From the NCBI GenBank assembly GCA_025056175.1, contig JANWWK010000064.1:1-64000 (forward strand): a stretch of 64,000 nucleotides of DNA, written 5' to 3'. Shown one piece after another: positions 7,766 through 18,343 of this stretch; the stretch's first letter is position 1; every line of letters begins with the position of its first letter. Both the position numbers and the translations under genes were made by a program. The notes under the pieces were generated by a model. It saw nothing but the letters and a program-made list of their open reading frames with translations, did no database searches and was not told the DNA's origin. The stretch comes from Anaerolineales bacterium (lineage in GTDB: Bacteria; Chloroflexota; Anaerolineae; Anaerolineales; Villigracilaceae).

Positions 7766-8926
7766 TTACCCCTTATTTTTATTGTAGACATCGAAGAAGA
7801 CTGCCATCAGCAAAACAAACCCCTTAATGGCCTGTTGCCAATCAATTCCAATACCCAGGATAGACATCCCGTTATTCATCACGCCAATCACAAAGGCGCC
7901 AACAACCGCACCAATCACTGTTCCAATCCCGCCGCTCGCGGATGCGCCTCCAATAAAACAAGCAGCAATAACATCCAACTCGAAGCCCGTACCAGCTTTG
8001 GGCGTAGCAGTATTCAGCCGAGCGGCAACGATCATGCCTGCCAGAGCAGCTAAAACACCCATATTCACGAAGGTCATGAAAAGCAACTTTGAAGTATTTA
8101 CACCCGATAGACGCGCAGCCTTTTCATTTCCACCCATTGCATAAATTCGTCGTCCAAGCACTGTTTGGCTCGAAATAAAAGCAAACAGGGTAATCAACAC
8201 AGCCATTACAATCAATACATTTGGTAACCCCTTGTAAGATGCCATCAAATACGACAACCCCAAAACAGCAACAGCAATCAAGATATGTTTGGCAATAAAC
8301 AAGTACATCGGAACGACTTCAAAGCCATAATTCTGCTGGTTTTTTCTTGCACGATAGTCAAAAAATACCCATACAATCACTACAAATATGCCTATCAGCA
8401 TCGTTGTTAAGTGAAAACCTTCTATGTTGAAAACATCGGGAATAAATCCAGTACTCAACCGTTGAAAAGGCACCGGGAAGGGGCCTACTGCTTCGCCTTG
8501 CAAAATAAGTAAAGTAAGACCACGAAAGATAAGCATACCCGCCAGTGTAACAATGAAAGCAGGAATTTTGACATAAGCAACCCAGAATCCTTGCCAGGCA
8601 CCAATCAGGGCTCCAACCAGCAAGCAAATGAGCATAGTAAGGCTCCAATGAACTCCCAGTTTTACCATTAGAACAGCCGCAACTGCCCCAACAAATGCCG
8701 CTACAGAACCAACCGAAAGGTCTATCCAACCCGAAACAATAATCAACAACATGCCCAAAGCCATCACAATCACATAACTATTTTGCAGAACGAGATTGGT
8801 GATATTGACCGGGCGTAACAAGATACCATTTGTTGCAAACTGAAAAAACACCATAATCACAACCAGGGCAATCAACATGCCATACTCTCGCAAGTTGTTT
8901 CGGAGAAGAGCCAAAAGCGTTTTCAT
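7766..8926 (-). CDS. gguB: Sugar ABC transporter permease (GguB/MmsB type)
   Basis: This 386-residue polytopic inner-membrane permease belongs to the branched-chain/ribose/xylose permease superfamily (BPD_transp_2). It contains the typical WIDLSVGSVAAFVGA loop, the IPAFIVTLAGMLIFRGLTLL segment and GGNEKAARLSGVN. The ATG at 8926 is chosen over an upstream frame start because of its GAGGTGAG ribosome site. It is the last gene of the chvE-gguA-gguB operon, 17 nt after gguA, and should form the membrane channel with the GguA ATPase and the ChvE-like binding protein for import of a pentose or related monosaccharide. Confidence 0.92.
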   Translation of the reverse strand: MKTLLALLRNNLREYGMLIALVVIMVFFQFATNGILLRPVNITNLVLQNSYVIVMALGMLLIIVSGWIDLSVGSVAAFVGAVAAVLMVKLGVHWSLTMLICLLVGALIGAWQGFWVAYVKIPAFIVTLAGMLIFRGLTLLILQGEAVGPFPVPFQRLSTGFIPDVFNIEGFHLTTMLIGIFVVIVWVFFDYRARKNQQNYGFEVVPMYLFIAKHILIAVAVLGLSYLMASYKGLPNVLIVMAVLITLFAFISSQTVLGRRIYAMGGNEKAARLSGVNTSKLLFMTFVNMGVLAALAGMIVAARLNTATPKAGTGFELDVIAACFIGGASASGGIGTVIGAVVGAFVIGVMNNGMSILGIGIDWQQAIKGFVLLMAVFFDVYNKNKG

Positions 8927-8943
8927 GATGTTCTCACCTCGTT

Positions 8944-10467
8944 TTACTGCGTCATAATGCATTTCATGATTGATTCTTGCGACGCATCCCTGGCAAGCAT
9001 TTCACCAATGATTTTGCCGTCGCGCATGATGTAAATTCGGTCACACATACCAAGAATTTCAGGCAGTTCAGATGAAATAAGAATAACCGCCTTGCCTTCC
9101 TCTGCTAAATGATTGATGATGGTGTATATCTCATATTTTGCACCAACATCAATACCTCGTGTTGGCTCATCTAATATCAAAATCTCCGGTTCAGCAAAAA
9201 GCCATTTACTCAGAACAACTTTTTGCTGATTGCCTCCTGACAAATTGAGCACCTCTTGCATGATGCTGGAACACTTGATGTTCAAACGCTCTCGATAACC
9301 CATCGCAGTTCTCACCTCTCGCGGTTCATTGAGAACTCCGCCTACTGAAACTGCGCTCAAATTCGTCAGCGTAATGTTGTCCTTAATAGGCTTTATCAAA
9401 ACAAGACCATAAGATTTTCTGTCTTCAGTAACATACGCAATACCATTTTGAATGGCCTTATCAATCGTACTGACATCAATCTCTTTTCCGTACTTAAGTA
9501 CTTTGCCACTAATACGTACCCCATAAGAGTGACCAAACAAGCTCATTGCTAATTCAGTACGACCCGCGCCCATTAAGCCAGCAATACCAACAACTTCTCC
9601 CTGCCTGACATAAAGATTAACATTATTGCTCACTTTGCGGTCTTCATGGAGAGGGTGATACACATTCCAATCACGCACCTCAAAAATAACGTCCCCAATT
9701 TTGACATCACGCGGCGGAAAGCGATGGGTCAAATCACGCCCAACCATTCCGCGAATAATACGGTCTTCATCTACGTGTTCAGTGTGACAATCAATCGTTT
9801 CAATTGTGGTTCCATCTCGCAAAATAGTAATCGAATCCGCCACTTTTGAAACTTCGTTCAGTTTATGTGAAATCAAAATTGAAGAAATACCTTGTGCTTT
9901 GAGTTGTAACAGAAGGGACAGAAGTTTATCGCTATCACTTTCATTGAGCGATGCAGTCGGCTCATCGAGAATCAATAGCTTAACTCGTTTTGCCAGCGCT
10001 TTGGCAATTTCCACCAACTGTTGCTTTCCAACCCCGATATCCGTAATTAAGGTTTGTGGGGATTCGTGCAACCCCACACGGGCAAGCAATTCTTTTGCCT
10101 GGGCAATTGCTTCATTCCAGTGAATGATTCCATTTTGAGCGCGCTCATTCCCTAAAAATAGATTCTCTGCGATCGAAAGGAAAGGGACAAGCGCCAGCTC
10201 TTGATGAATAATCACCAGGCCAACTTTTTCAGATTCACTGATGTTATGGAATCGGCATTCCCGCCCTTCAAAAAAAATTTGTCCCTCATAAGTGCCATAG
10301 GGATAAACACCGCTCAGCACCTTCATGAGCGTTGATTTGCCCGCACCGTTTTCGCCAACTAAAGCGTGGATCTCTCCCCTTCGAACGCGAAAACTGACAT
10401 TATCGAGCGCTTTCACCCCTGGAAAAGTCTTTGTGATATTACGCATTTCAAGAATGACATCCGACAT
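8944..10467 (-). CDS. gguA: Sugar ABC transporter ATP-binding protein (GguA/MmsA type)
   Basis: This 507-residue ATPase has two nucleotide-binding domains in tandem, as in XylG, AraG and GguA. The first has GENGAGKST (38-46) and [14 protein letters not shown]. The second has the LSGGNQQKV signature and [12 protein letters not shown], with a degenerate second P-loop ([11 protein letters not shown]), a normal feature of the family. It energises import with GguB. An intercistronic hairpin separates it from chvE upstream, which fits lower expression of the ATPase than of the binding protein. Confidence 0.94.
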   Translation of the reverse strand: MSDVILEMRNITKTFPGVKALDNVSFRVRRGEIHALVGENGAGKSTLMKVLSGVYPYGTYEGQIFFEGRECRFHNISESEKVGLVIIHQELALVPFLSIAENLFLGNERAQNGIIHWNEAIAQAKELLARVGLHESPQTLITDIGVGKQQLVEIAKALAKRVKLLILDEPTASLNESDSDKLLSLLLQLKAQGISSILISHKLNEVSKVADSITILRDGTTIETIDCHTEHVDEDRIIRGMVGRDLTHRFPPRDVKIGDVIFEVRDWNVYHPLHEDRKVSNNVNLYVRQGEVVGIAGLMGAGRTELAMSLFGHSYGVRISGKVLKYGKEIDVSTIDKAIQNGIAYVTEDRKSYGLVLIKPIKDNITLTNLSAVSVGGVLNEPREVRTAMGYRERLNIKCSSIMQEVLNLSGGNQQKVVLSKWLFAEPEILILDEPTRGIDVGAKYEIYTIINHLAEEGKAVILISSELPEILGMCDRIYIMRDGKIIGEMLARDASQESIMKCIMTQ

Positions 10468-10525
10468 ATTTGTCCGTCCTGGAAAAGACCTGGGGATAGC
10501 AACGCAATGTTACACGAAAAATAAA

Positions 10526-10557
10526 GGTGTGTGAGAGAAAAATTTCTCTCACACACC
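10526..10557 (-). terminator. Intercistronic hairpin after the sugar-binding protein gene
   Basis: A perfect 15-bp stem (ggtgtgtgagagaaa / tttctctcacacacc) is followed on the minus strand by a T-rich stretch (TTTATTTTT). It lies between chvE and gguA. Such a structure would protect or partly terminate the message after the binding-protein gene. Confidence 0.8.
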
Positions 10558-10571
10558 GGGGGCGGAAGAAG

Positions 10572-11660
10572 TTACTTCAATTGGTCAGCAGTATAGTAAC
10601 CACTTTCAATCAGATATTTTTCGTAATTCGTAATATCCACGCTATAGGGAGTTAACAAATAGGAAGGCACAACTTTGACACCGTTATTATACGTTTTAGT
10701 GTCATTAATCGGCACTTCTTTCCCCTTAAGAGCCGCATCCACCATAATCGCCGCTTGCTTGGCTAACTCGCGTGTATCTTTGAAAACCGTATAGGTTTGT
10801 TCTCCAGCGATCATCGCCTTAATGGAAGCAATTTCAGCATCCTGGCCGGTTATGATGGGCATAGGTTGGTCAGGAGTGCCATAACCTACACTCTTGAGAG
10901 CCGAGATGATACCAATCGAGAGACCATCGTAGGGGGACAGAACTGCATCTACACGTTTATCTGTATAATACGCGCTCAACAGGTTTTCCATACGAGCCTG
11001 CGCAGCAATTCCATCCCAGCGCAACGTTGAGACTTTGTCCATTCCCATCTGACCAGACTGGACAACCAGCTTCCCACTGTCAATGTAGGGCTGCAAAATG
11101 GACATAGCCCCATCGTAAAAGTAGTAGGCATTGGTATCATCGGGAGAACCACCAAACAACTCAATGTTGAACGGGCCCGGTTTGTTTTTCAAATCCAAAC
11201 CAGTCTCAATTTGCTGCCCCATGATAACTCCCACACCAAAATTGTCAAACGTAACGTAATAATCAACATGAGGAGAATTAACCAGCAGACGGTCATAAGC
11301 AACAATCAGAATCCCTTTTTCTTTTGCCTTTGCCAGAGTGTCCGTCAAAGTGCTGCCGTCAATTGCTGCTATGATGAGAACATCCGCCCCTTTTGTAATC
11401 ATGTTCTCAATTTGGGCTAACTGATTGGGAATATCATCGTCCGCAAATTGCAAATCGGTATCATAACCCAAAGCCTGGAATTCTTTTACCATGCTTTCGC
11501 CATCAGAAATCCAACGGGTAGAAGATTTGGTCGGCATAGAAATGCCAATTAATTTCTTCTCTTCCGTCTGACCCGAAGACGCCTGCCCGCCGCACGCGCT
11601 CAACACAAGCGACAAAGCAATTACAAGCGCAGCAACAAAGTAGAGAGTGCTTCTCTTCAT
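10572..11660 (-). CDS. chvE: Sugar-binding lipoprotein of the ChvE family
   Basis: This 362-residue solute-binding protein has a lipoprotein signal peptide with lipobox LSACGG. The mature part is a periplasmic-binding-protein type 1 fold ([79 protein letters not shown]). It would capture a monosaccharide, plausibly L-arabinose or xylose given the neighbours. The ATG at 11660 is chosen for its AAGGAAGG site and because the signal peptide begins there. It is the first gene of the operon, directly behind a promoter overlapped by two operator palindromes. Confidence 0.92.
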   Translation of the reverse strand: MKRSTLYFVAALVIALSLVLSACGGQASSGQTEEKKLIGISMPTKSSTRWISDGESMVKEFQALGYDTDLQFADDDIPNQLAQIENMITKGADVLIIAAIDGSTLTDTLAKAKEKGILIVAYDRLLVNSPHVDYYVTFDNFGVGVIMGQQIETGLDLKNKPGPFNIELFGGSPDDTNAYYFYDGAMSILQPYIDSGKLVVQSGQMGMDKVSTLRWDGIAAQARMENLLSAYYTDKRVDAVLSPYDGLSIGIISALKSVGYGTPDQPMPIITGQDAEIASIKAMIAGEQTYTVFKDTRELAKQAAIMVDAALKGKEVPINDTKTYNNGVKVVPSYLLTPYSVDITNYEKYLIESGYYTADQLK

Positions 11661-11710
11661 AGGTTCCTTCCTTTCCAAAGGAAAAACGAGAGTAGTTATA
11701 GGCGCCGTTC

Positions 11711-11734
11711 GTTATCGATAACGTTATCGATAAC
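11711..11734. promoter_or_regulatory. Double operator for the LacI-family regulator
   Basis: Two abutting perfect copies of the palindrome GTTATCGATAAC cover 11711-11722 and 11723-11734, directly downstream of the chvE -10 box, where bound repressor would block transcription start. The same pattern with a few changes occurs upstream of the arabinose operon at 12902-12923. Confidence 0.85.
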
Positions 11735-11762
11735 ATTTTAGCACGATTGAGACAGCAGTCAA
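11735..11762 (-). promoter_or_regulatory. Promoter of the chvE-gguA-gguB operon
   Basis: On the minus strand TTGACT (11762-11757) and TAAAAT (11740-11735) are separated by 16 nt. The operator follows immediately, so the arrangement is a classical repressible promoter. Confidence 0.75.
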
Positions 11763-11797
11763 GAGTTTTTACACTTTCCCCTGTTCCAAAACTCCTT

Positions 11798-12838
11798 CTA
11801 CCCACTCACAACCGGCGTACTCTGCCGCACGACCAGACGTGTAGGCAGAACAATGGTGCGAGGCGCAAGCGCCTGACCAGCAGCATTGACCTGCTCCAAC
11901 AAAGTACGAACCGACAGTCGTCCCAATTCACGCAAGGGCTGCTCGATCGTGGTCAGGGAGGGCGTAAAATAAGCAGATTCGGCCAGGTTATCGAACCCAA
12001 CGACGGCCAAATCATCGGGAATACGAATGCCGTTCAGATGCGCATAATGCAACACCCCCAAGGCCATCTGGTCGTTACTGGCAAAAACAGCGTCCATGCG
12101 GGGATATTTCGTCTTCAATTCTGCAAAAGCCGCCTCCCCACTGGCTGAGTTCCAGTTCCCCTGCGCCCATTTATACGGGGCAAGTGAAATTCCGGCGCTT
12201 GTCAACGCATCTTCCCAACCCTGTTTGCGCTGACGGGCTTCCAGCCATTCGAGCGGACCGGTAATCAGCCCAATGTGCCGCCGCCCCGCCTGGAGCAAAT
12301 GCTCCACCGCCATACGCGCACCGCCGTAGTTATCAATACTGATGGTGGTGTAATTCGGGTTTGGCTGACACTTTAAGAAAACAATCGGCGGACACGAAAC
12401 CGGTAACTGCGATTGCGCGACCTTGACGTTTTCGTTCCACTCTGGCCCGGCGAAGACAATTCCCTCCACATGATGCGCCATAAGCGACTCGATAACCGGC
12501 ACGATGTTGGGTGTATCGAAACGGGGCAATTCTTTGAGCAAAAGCGAATAGCCCGCCTGTTCGGACTCTTCCGCAATCCCATTGAGCGTTTGCGAAACCC
12601 CAACATACTTTAGCCCGGCAATGATAACGCCCAGCGTGTAACTGCGCTGGCGCACCAGGCTGCGCGCCAGTGCGCTGGGTTGATAGCCAAGCGCGGCTAT
12701 CGTCCGCTCGACCAGTTCGCGCGTTTCGGGGGCTACATCAGGGCGTTGGTTAATGACCCGCGAAACCGTCTGGGTCGAAATGCCACAAGCCTGAGCCACA
12801 TCTTTGATGGTGACTTTACGCACCGATTTACGAGACAT
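11798..12838 (-). CDS. LacI-family transcriptional regulator, predicted pentose (arabinose) repressor
   Basis: This 346-residue regulator has a LacI helix-turn-helix at residues 9-32 (TIKDVAQACGISTQTVSRVI) followed by the hinge helix (GYQPSALARSLV). A periplasmic-binding-like effector domain follows, with IDNYGGARMAVEHLL, DAVFASNDQMALG and VVGFDNLAESAYF. The ATG at 12838 has an AAAGGAA site; a longer upstream frame would run into the divergent kinase gene. It sits between the sugar transporter operon and the divergent arabinose catabolic operon. Both promoters carry the same palindromic operator type, so it probably controls both. The effector is inferred, not seen. Confidence 0.9.
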   Translation of the reverse strand: MSRKSVRKVTIKDVAQACGISTQTVSRVINQRPDVAPETRELVERTIAALGYQPSALARSLVRQRSYTLGVIIAGLKYVGVSQTLNGIAEESEQAGYSLLLKELPRFDTPNIVPVIESLMAHHVEGIVFAGPEWNENVKVAQSQLPVSCPPIVFLKCQPNPNYTTISIDNYGGARMAVEHLLQAGRRHIGLITGPLEWLEARQRKQGWEDALTSAGISLAPYKWAQGNWNSASGEAAFAELKTKYPRMDAVFASNDQMALGVLHYAHLNGIRIPDDLAVVGFDNLAESAYFTPSLTTIEQPLRELGRLSVRTLLEQVNAAGQALAPRTIVLPTRLVVRQSTPVVSG

Positions 12839-12888
12839 ACAGTTCCTTTGGTTTGAATTTGGGCTATTGTATTTTACTATACATTTGT

Positions 12889-12894
12889 TATAAT
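12889..12894 (+). promoter_or_regulatory. -10 box of the arabinose operon
   Basis: A perfect TATAAT lies 70 nt upstream of the kinase start, directly before the operator. The -35 region (TTGTAT with 16-nt spacing) is a poor match. The divergent regulator promoter must lie in the same 126-nt region. Confidence 0.6.
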
Positions 12895-12901
12895 CTTTCG
12901 T

Positions 12902-12923
12902 GAACGATAACGGTAACGATAAC
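12902..12923. promoter_or_regulatory. Operator of the arabinose operon
   Basis: CGATAAC (12905-12911) followed by GTAACGATAAC (12913-12923) aligns position by position with the double palindrome at 11711-11734 when read on the opposite strand. It begins 7 nt after the -10 box, the same geometry as at chvE. Confidence 0.75.
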
Positions 12924-12964
12924 AAAGACACGCTCCGGCACAAACTGCACAGAGAGGAGAACGC

Positions 12965-14566
12965 ATGACCACAACCGAAGCACAAACCGCCATTGAACAG
13001 GCGCGCACTGCGCTTGGCATCGAGCTCGGTTCTACCCGCATCAAGGCCGTTCTCATCGGCGAAGACCATGCCCCGCTCGCATCAGGCAGTCATGAGTGGG
13101 AGAATCGTTACGAGAACGGCATTTGGACGTATCCCCTGCAGGAGGTATGGTCAGGACTGCAAAACGCCTTCCAGGCGCTGCGCGCAGAGGTGCAGGCACG
13201 GTACGGCATACCGCTGCGCACGGTGGGGGCAATGGGTTTCAGCGCCATGATGCACGGCTACCTGGCATTCGATGCTGCGGGCGACCTGCTCGTCCCCTTC
13301 CGCACCTGGCGCAACACCATCACCGGCCCAGCCGCCGCCGAACTAACCGAACGCTTCCAGTTCAACATCCCCCAGCGTTGGAGCATCGCCCATCTCTACC
13401 AGGCCATTTTGAACGATGAGCCCCATGTTCCCCATATCCACCGCCTGACCACGCTGGCCGGCTATGTTCACTGGAAACTCACCGGGCAGAATGTGTTGGG
13501 GATTGGGGAAGCCTCCGGGATGTTTCCGATTGACAGCGCACGCAACGACTACGACAACCGCATGATGTCTGCGTTCGACGCTCTGCTGGCCCAACGGGGT
13601 ATCGCATGGACACTGCGCGACATCCTGCCCGCAGTGCGGCTCGCCGGGGAACCCGCCGGAACACTGACCGAAGCAGGCGCACGCCTGCTGGACCCCTCCG
13701 GCGAACTCCAGGCTGGCATTCCACTCTGTCCGCCAGAAGGGGATGCCGGGACAGGAATGGTTGCCACCAATAGCGTCGCGCCCCGCACGGGCAACGTTTC
13801 TGCCGGCACGTCCGTTTTTGCAATGATTGTGCTGGAGCAGCCGCTCTCAAAGGTGTACCCCGAAATTGACCTGGTGACCACCCCCACCGGGAAACCGGTA
13901 GCAATGGTTCACAGCAACAACTGCACCTCCGACCTGAACGCATGGGTGGCGCTTTTCCAGGAATTTGCACAGGTCATGGGGATAGAAATCTCCGAATCGA
14001 AGCTGTACGAAACGCTCTATCGCCTGGCACTCACCGGCGAAGCGGATGCAGGCGGTTTGCTGGCCTACAACTACGTCTCTGGCGAACACATCACACACAT
14101 CGAGGCAGGCCGCCCGCTCTTCGTCCGCACCCCAGAAAGCCGCTTTACGCTGGCGAACTTCATGCGCACCCACCTGTTTGCCTCGTTAGGGGCGCTCAAA
14201 CTCGGCATGGACATTTTGCTGCAACAGGAAGGCGCGCAACTCGACCGCATCTTTGGGCATGGCGGCTTCTTCAAGACCCCCGAAGTGGGACAACGAATGA
14301 TGGCAGCAGCGCTGGGCGTGCCGGTTTCTGTGCTTTCCACCGCAGGAGAAGGCGGCGCCTGGGGCATGGCTTTGCTGGCAGCCTACCGGCAACAACGAGC
14401 ACAGGGCGAATCACTGGAAGCATATCTGACCGGGCGGGTCTTTGCCGGCCAGAATGCGCTGACCGTTGCACCCGACCCGGCAGACGTGGCTGGTTTTGCT
14501 GCTTTCATGGAGCGTTACAAGCGCGGGCTGGCGATTGAACAAACGGCGGGGGAGGCGCTGAAGTAA
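12965..14566 (+). CDS. araB: FGGY-family carbohydrate kinase, predicted L-ribulokinase
   Basis: This 533-residue sugar kinase of the FGGY fold has the N-terminal phosphate-binding [24 protein letters not shown], the central [12 protein letters not shown] and [11 protein letters not shown] motifs, and the C-terminal adenosine-binding region [20 protein letters not shown] with [12 protein letters not shown]. It is the first gene of an operon with araD and araA, so phosphorylation of L-ribulose is the likely role. It is not closely like enterobacterial AraB and resembles the xylulokinase-like branch. The ATG has an AGAGGAG site. It overlaps araD by one base (TAATG). Confidence 0.82.
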   Translation: MTTTEAQTAIEQARTALGIELGSTRIKAVLIGEDHAPLASGSHEWENRYENGIWTYPLQEVWSGLQNAFQALRAEVQARYGIPLRTVGAMGFSAMMHGYLAFDAAGDLLVPFRTWRNTITGPAAAELTERFQFNIPQRWSIAHLYQAILNDEPHVPHIHRLTTLAGYVHWKLTGQNVLGIGEASGMFPIDSARNDYDNRMMSAFDALLAQRGIAWTLRDILPAVRLAGEPAGTLTEAGARLLDPSGELQAGIPLCPPEGDAGTGMVATNSVAPRTGNVSAGTSVFAMIVLEQPLSKVYPEIDLVTTPTGKPVAMVHSNNCTSDLNAWVALFQEFAQVMGIEISESKLYETLYRLALTGEADAGGLLAYNYVSGEHITHIEAGRPLFVRTPESRFTLANFMRTHLFASLGALKLGMDILLQQEGAQLDRIFGHGGFFKTPEVGQRMMAAALGVPVSVLSTAGEGGAWGMALLAAYRQQRAQGESLEAYLTGRVFAGQNALTVAPDPADVAGFAAFMERYKRGLAIEQTAGEALK

Positions 14567-15273
14567 TGCTTGACGCGCTCAAAGAACAGGTCTTCCTCGC
14601 CAACCTGGAACTGCCCAAACATAGCCTGGTTACGTTCACGTGGGGAAACGTTTCCGGCATAGACCGGGCAAGCGGGCTGATGGTCATCAAACCTTCTGGC
14701 GTAGCGTATGAAGCACTGAAGCCGGATGACATGGTGGTCGTAGAACTGCAAACAGGCCGCGTAGCAGAAGGGAATCTCAAACCCTCGTCGGATACGCCTA
14801 CCCACCTGGAACTGTACCGCGCCTTTTCCAGCATCGGCGGCATCGTCCACACCCACAGCCGCTGGGCCACCGTCTTTGCCCAGGCCGGACACGGCATTGC
14901 GCCACTTGGCACCACCCACGCCGATTACTTCTACGGCGAAATTCCCTGCACGCGCCCAATGACCCCCGCAGAAATTCAGGGAGAATACGAACGCGCCACC
15001 GGTCTGCTGATTGTAGAAACCTTTGCCCAACGTGACCCTAATGCCATCCCCGGCGTGCTGGTGTACAGCCACGGGCCCTTCGTGTGGGGGCGCCATCCGA
15101 TGGATGCCGTTCATAACGCCGTCGTGCTGGAAGAAGTTGCCTTTATGAACTTCCACGCCCTGATGTTGACGCCCGGCCTGCCCCCCATGCAGCAGGAATT
15201 GCTGGAAAAACACTATCTGAGAAAACACGGTAAACATGCCTATTACGGACAGCAGACGATGGACAACAGATGA
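14566..15273 (+). CDS. araD: L-ribulose-5-phosphate 4-epimerase
   Basis: This 235-residue class II aldolase-fold, metal-dependent epimerase converts L-ribulose 5-phosphate to D-xylulose 5-phosphate. Motifs include the phosphate-binding [19 protein letters not shown], the [14 protein letters not shown] segment, zinc ligands in [14 protein letters not shown], and the second-half HGPFVWG with the later His ligand region. Its length fits AraD (about 231). The start codon overlaps the kinase stop, indicating translational coupling. araA follows after 51 nt. Confidence 0.95.
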   Translation: MLDALKEQVFLANLELPKHSLVTFTWGNVSGIDRASGLMVIKPSGVAYEALKPDDMVVVELQTGRVAEGNLKPSSDTPTHLELYRAFSSIGGIVHTHSRWATVFAQAGHGIAPLGTTHADYFYGEIPCTRPMTPAEIQGEYERATGLLIVETFAQRDPNAIPGVLVYSHGPFVWGRHPMDAVHNAVVLEEVAFMNFHALMLTPGLPPMQQELLEKHYLRKHGKHAYYGQQTMDNR

Positions 15274-15324
15274 CTGTAACGCGCCATCGTTACTTTGTCC
15301 CCTATCTTCCAAAGGAGAAATTCC

Positions 15325-16836
15325 ATGATTGACTTATCCCCTTACGAAATCTGGTTCGTCACCGGCAGCCAGCACTTATACGGGCCAAAGACCCTGGAAC
15401 AGGTGGCTGCCAACGCACGCGAAATCGCTGCCAGCCTGAATGCGGCAGCAGAAATCCCCGTCAGCGTGGTTTTCAAACCGGTTGTCACCACGCCTGAAGC
15501 GATTACCCAACTGTGCCAGCAGGCCAATGCCGCACCGAACTGCATCGGCCTGATTACCTGGATGCACACCTTTTCCCCCGCCAAGATGTGGATTTCCGGC
15601 CTGCGCCTGCTGAAGAAACCCTTTGCCCATTTGCACACACAATACAACCGCGAAATTCCCTGGTCTGAAATTGATATGAACTTCATGAACCTGAATCAGG
15701 CCGCACATGGCGACCGCGAATTCGGATTCATCGGGGCGCGGCTGCGGCTGGAGCGCAAGGTGGTGGTGGGGCATTGGCAAGACCCCGAAGTGCGGCGCGA
15801 ATTGGGGGTTTGGGCGCGCGCTGCCTGTGCATGGGCCGATTGGCAGGGCGCTAAAATCGCTCGCTTTGGCGATAACATGCGTGATGTGGCCGTTACCGAA
15901 GGCGATAAAGTTCAGGCGCAAATTCAATTCGGTTATGACGTGTATGGCTACGGTGTAGGAGACCTGGTCAAAGCAGTGAACGACGCCACCGAGGCAGAAA
16001 TCACCCAGACGATGCAGGCTTATCTGGACGAGTACGAGGTCGCTGCGGCTCTACGGCCTGGCGGCGAGCGAAACACGTCTCTGCGCGAAGGTGCGCGCAT
16101 TGAGGTTGGTCTGCGAAATTTTTTGAAAGCAGGCAACTTCAAAGCCTTCACCACCACCTTCGAGGACCTGCACGGCCTGACGCAGCTGCCCGGGCTGGCC
16201 GTCCAACGGCTGATGCGTGACGGCTACGGCTTCGGTGCTGAGGGCGACTGGAAAACTTCGGCGCTGGTGCGCGCAATGAAAGTGATGTCTGCCGGGCTGG
16301 AGGGCGGCGTCTCGTTCATGGAAGACTACACCTACCACTTCAGCACCAGCGGCGACAAGGTGCTGGGCGCGCATATGCTCGAAATCTGCCAATCGATTGC
16401 ACAGCCAGGGGTCAAACCGAAACTGGAGGTCTTACCGCTTTCGATTGGCGGAAAAGCCGACCCTGTGCGCCTGATTTTTGATGCCAACACTGGGACGGCA
16501 ATTGCCGCTTCGGTGATGGATATGGGACAGCGTTTCCGCATGGTAGCAAATGTGGTGGATGTCGTCCCGACCGATGAGCCGCTGCCCAAACTACCGGTAG
16601 CGCGCGCGCTGTGGCTGCCACGCCCCAACCTGAAAATCGCCGCCGCCGCGTGGATTTACGCCGGGGGAGCGCATCACACCGGTTTCAGTTTCGCCGTCAC
16701 TGCCGAACACCTGCGCGATTTTGCCGCCATGGCTGGCATCGAGTTCCTCTTGATTGACGAACGCACTGAAATTGAAAGTTTCAAAGAGAAACTGCGCTGG
16801 AACGATTTGTACTATCATCTTGCCAAAGGATTGTAA
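15325..16836 (+). CDS. araA: L-arabinose isomerase
   Basis: This 503-residue enzyme interconverts L-arabinose and L-ribulose, the first step of the pathway. The N-terminus ([14 protein letters not shown]), the [12 protein letters not shown] segment, [16 protein letters not shown], and EDYTYHF near the metal site are diagnostic. The C-terminal part includes GGAHHTGFS with metal-ligand histidines. The length matches E. coli AraA (500). The ATG at 15325 is chosen for its AAAGGAG site; the upstream in-frame start lacks one. It ends the araB-like/araD/araA operon, with a strong terminator downstream. Confidence 0.97.
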   Translation: MIDLSPYEIWFVTGSQHLYGPKTLEQVAANAREIAASLNAAAEIPVSVVFKPVVTTPEAITQLCQQANAAPNCIGLITWMHTFSPAKMWISGLRLLKKPFAHLHTQYNREIPWSEIDMNFMNLNQAAHGDREFGFIGARLRLERKVVVGHWQDPEVRRELGVWARAACAWADWQGAKIARFGDNMRDVAVTEGDKVQAQIQFGYDVYGYGVGDLVKAVNDATEAEITQTMQAYLDEYEVAAALRPGGERNTSLREGARIEVGLRNFLKAGNFKAFTTTFEDLHGLTQLPGLAVQRLMRDGYGFGAEGDWKTSALVRAMKVMSAGLEGGVSFMEDYTYHFSTSGDKVLGAHMLEICQSIAQPGVKPKLEVLPLSIGGKADPVRLIFDANTGTAIAASVMDMGQRFRMVANVVDVVPTDEPLPKLPVARALWLPRPNLKIAAAAWIYAGGAHHTGFSFAVTAEHLRDFAAMAGIEFLLIDERTEIESFKEKLRWNDLYYHLAKGL

Positions 16837-16869
16837 CAAGACCGGACAGAAGAACCCTACCCCAAGGCC

Positions 16870-16920
16870 AGATTCAAAAAAACAGTGGGTTGTTTGCAGG
16901 CCCACTGTTTTTTTGAATCT
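16870..16920 (+). terminator. Terminator of the arabinose operon
   Basis: A perfect 20-bp stem (16870-16889 with 16901-16920, loop of 11) contains CAGTGGG/CCCACTG followed by seven T residues, a textbook intrinsic terminator. The matching A run on the left arm makes it usable in both directions. Confidence 0.93.
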
Positions 16921-16976
16921 CTTGCCTTTTCCGGTCAAGTATGCTATTTTTAGGCAGGTCAACTTGTGGAGACGCC

Positions 16977-17360
16977 ATGCCAGAACCCCAAAAAACCGTT
17001 GTGGTTGTGGAAGATGAGACCGATGCCGCCGAAATGTTCGCAGAGATGATGCGCGTGAGCGGTTTTCGGGTGCTCAAAAGCTACTCTAGCGGCCCGGCCA
17101 TCAACTTAATCGCCAATGAACAGCCGGATGTGGTCATCCTGGACGTGATGATGCCCGATGTTTCCGGGCTGGAGGTGTTGAAATACATGCGCCGCAAGCC
17201 GGAGCTGGCGCACATTCCGGTCATCGTAGTGTCTGCTAAATCGCTGCCGGGGGATATTCAAACCGGCCTGGAAGCGGGGGCTTCTGTGTATTTGACCAAG
17301 CCCGTGGGATTTCTCGACCTTAAGCAGGCCGTCGAACAGGTTTTGCAACGTTCTTCATAA
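16977..17360 (+). CDS. Single-domain response regulator
   Basis: This 127-residue protein consists only of a receiver domain. The acidic pair E12-D13, the phosphoacceptor D56 (VVILDVMMPD), the Ser in VVSAKS and K108 in LTKPVG are all in place. It lacks an output domain, so it probably works in a phosphorelay or by protein contact. No histidine kinase is next to it. The ATG at 16977 is chosen since the receiver fold begins with KTVVVVEDE; an upstream start would add 12 unrelated residues. It is followed 8 nt later by thpR. Confidence 0.93.
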   Translation: MPEPQKTVVVVEDETDAAEMFAEMMRVSGFRVLKSYSSGPAINLIANEQPDVVILDVMMPDVSGLEVLKYMRRKPELAHIPVIVVSAKSLPGDIQTGLEAGASVYLTKPVGFLDLKQAVEQVLQRSS

Positions 17361-17368
17361 ACGCTTCC

Positions 17369-17953
17369 ATGAGTTTATTGCGCGCTTTTATTGCAATTGA
17401 AATTCCCTTCGAAATCAAACAAGCGATTTCCCGCCAAACGGCCAGCCTGCGCCAGTCCAGCGGGCGCGCCGTGCGCTGGGTGAGCGTGGAGAACATTCAC
17501 CTGACGCTCAAATTTCTGGGCCAGGTCTCCAGCGCCAACCTGGAGTTGCTGGCGCAAAGCGTGCGCGCTGAATGCGCGCACAGCACGCCGTTCTCGATTG
17601 CCGTAGAAGGATTGGGGTGTTTCCCAAACGCACGCCGCCCGCGCGTCTTGTGGATTGGGCTATCGGCGCCCCCGGCGCTGATACATTTACAACACCAAAT
17701 CGAGACCAGTGCCAACCGGCTCGGCTATCCGCCGGACGAAAAACCTTTTTCTCCCCACCTGACGATTGGGCGGGTACGCGAACAGGCCTCTACGGCAGAA
17801 TTGCAAACCCTGCGTTTGTTGCTGGAGCAGACCCACCTGCCATCGTTAGGAACCTTTTCCGTTAACGAAATCTGCTTTTACAGAAGTGACCTGAAGCCAG
17901 ACGGCCCGGTTTACACCCGTATCAGCACCGCCCGGCTGGGAGAAAACCCATAG
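17369..17953 (+). CDS. thpR: RNA 2',3'-cyclic phosphodiesterase (2H family)
   Basis: This 194-residue member of the LigT/ThpR branch of 2H phosphoesterases has the two catalytic HxTx motifs at H44-L-T46-L and H130-L-T132-I, in the right spacing. It opens RNA 2',3'-cyclic phosphates to 2'-phosphates and was first described as an RNA ligase activity. It lies 8 nt after the response regulator, so the two are probably cotranscribed. Confidence 0.94.
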   Translation: MSLLRAFIAIEIPFEIKQAISRQTASLRQSSGRAVRWVSVENIHLTLKFLGQVSSANLELLAQSVRAECAHSTPFSIAVEGLGCFPNARRPRVLWIGLSAPPALIHLQHQIETSANRLGYPPDEKPFSPHLTIGRVREQASTAELQTLRLLLEQTHLPSLGTFSVNEICFYRSDLKPDGPVYTRISTARLGENP

Positions 17954-17997
17954 CCCCCCACCAGGAACCCAAAACCCCAAAGGAGAAGAAGAACCGC

Positions 17998-18342
17998 TTG
18001 AAACCACTTGAACTTGCCCACACCGTTGTCAATGCGCTGGAGGAAAAGAAAGGCGAAGACATCCTCTTACTCGACCTGCAAAAGGTCGCCATGTTCACCG
18101 ATTATTTCGTCATCTGCACTGGCACTTCAGACCGTATGCTGGATGCCCTGGCCGAAGGCGTGGAAGATGCCGCCCGCGAGAAACATGACGCCAAAGGCCA
18201 CCGTGAAGGACAGGCTTCCAGCGGATGGGTGGTGGTCGATTTTGGGCAGGTCATCGTCCATCTGTTTGCGCCCGAAGTGCGCGATTATTACAAACTCGAA
18301 GACCTGTGGCGCGAGGGGAAAGTGTTATTGCGGCTGCAATGA
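17998..18342 (+). CDS. rsfS: Ribosomal silencing factor RsfS (Iojap family)
   Basis: This 114-residue protein of the RsfS/Iojap family binds uL14 and blocks subunit joining when nutrients are scarce. Diagnostic parts are LDLQKVAMFTDYFVICTGTS, the GWVVVDFGQVIVHLF segment and YYKLEDLW. The start appears to be TTG at 17998, preceded by AAGGAG about 12 nt upstream; no ATG lies near the family start. It is convergent with sbcC, with a single base between the two stop codons. Confidence 0.95.
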   Translation: MKPLELAHTVVNALEEKKGEDILLLDLQKVAMFTDYFVICTGTSDRMLDALAEGVEDAAREKHDAKGHREGQASSGWVVVDFGQVIVHLFAPEVRDYYKLEDLWREGKVLLRLQ

Positions 18343-18343
18343 A

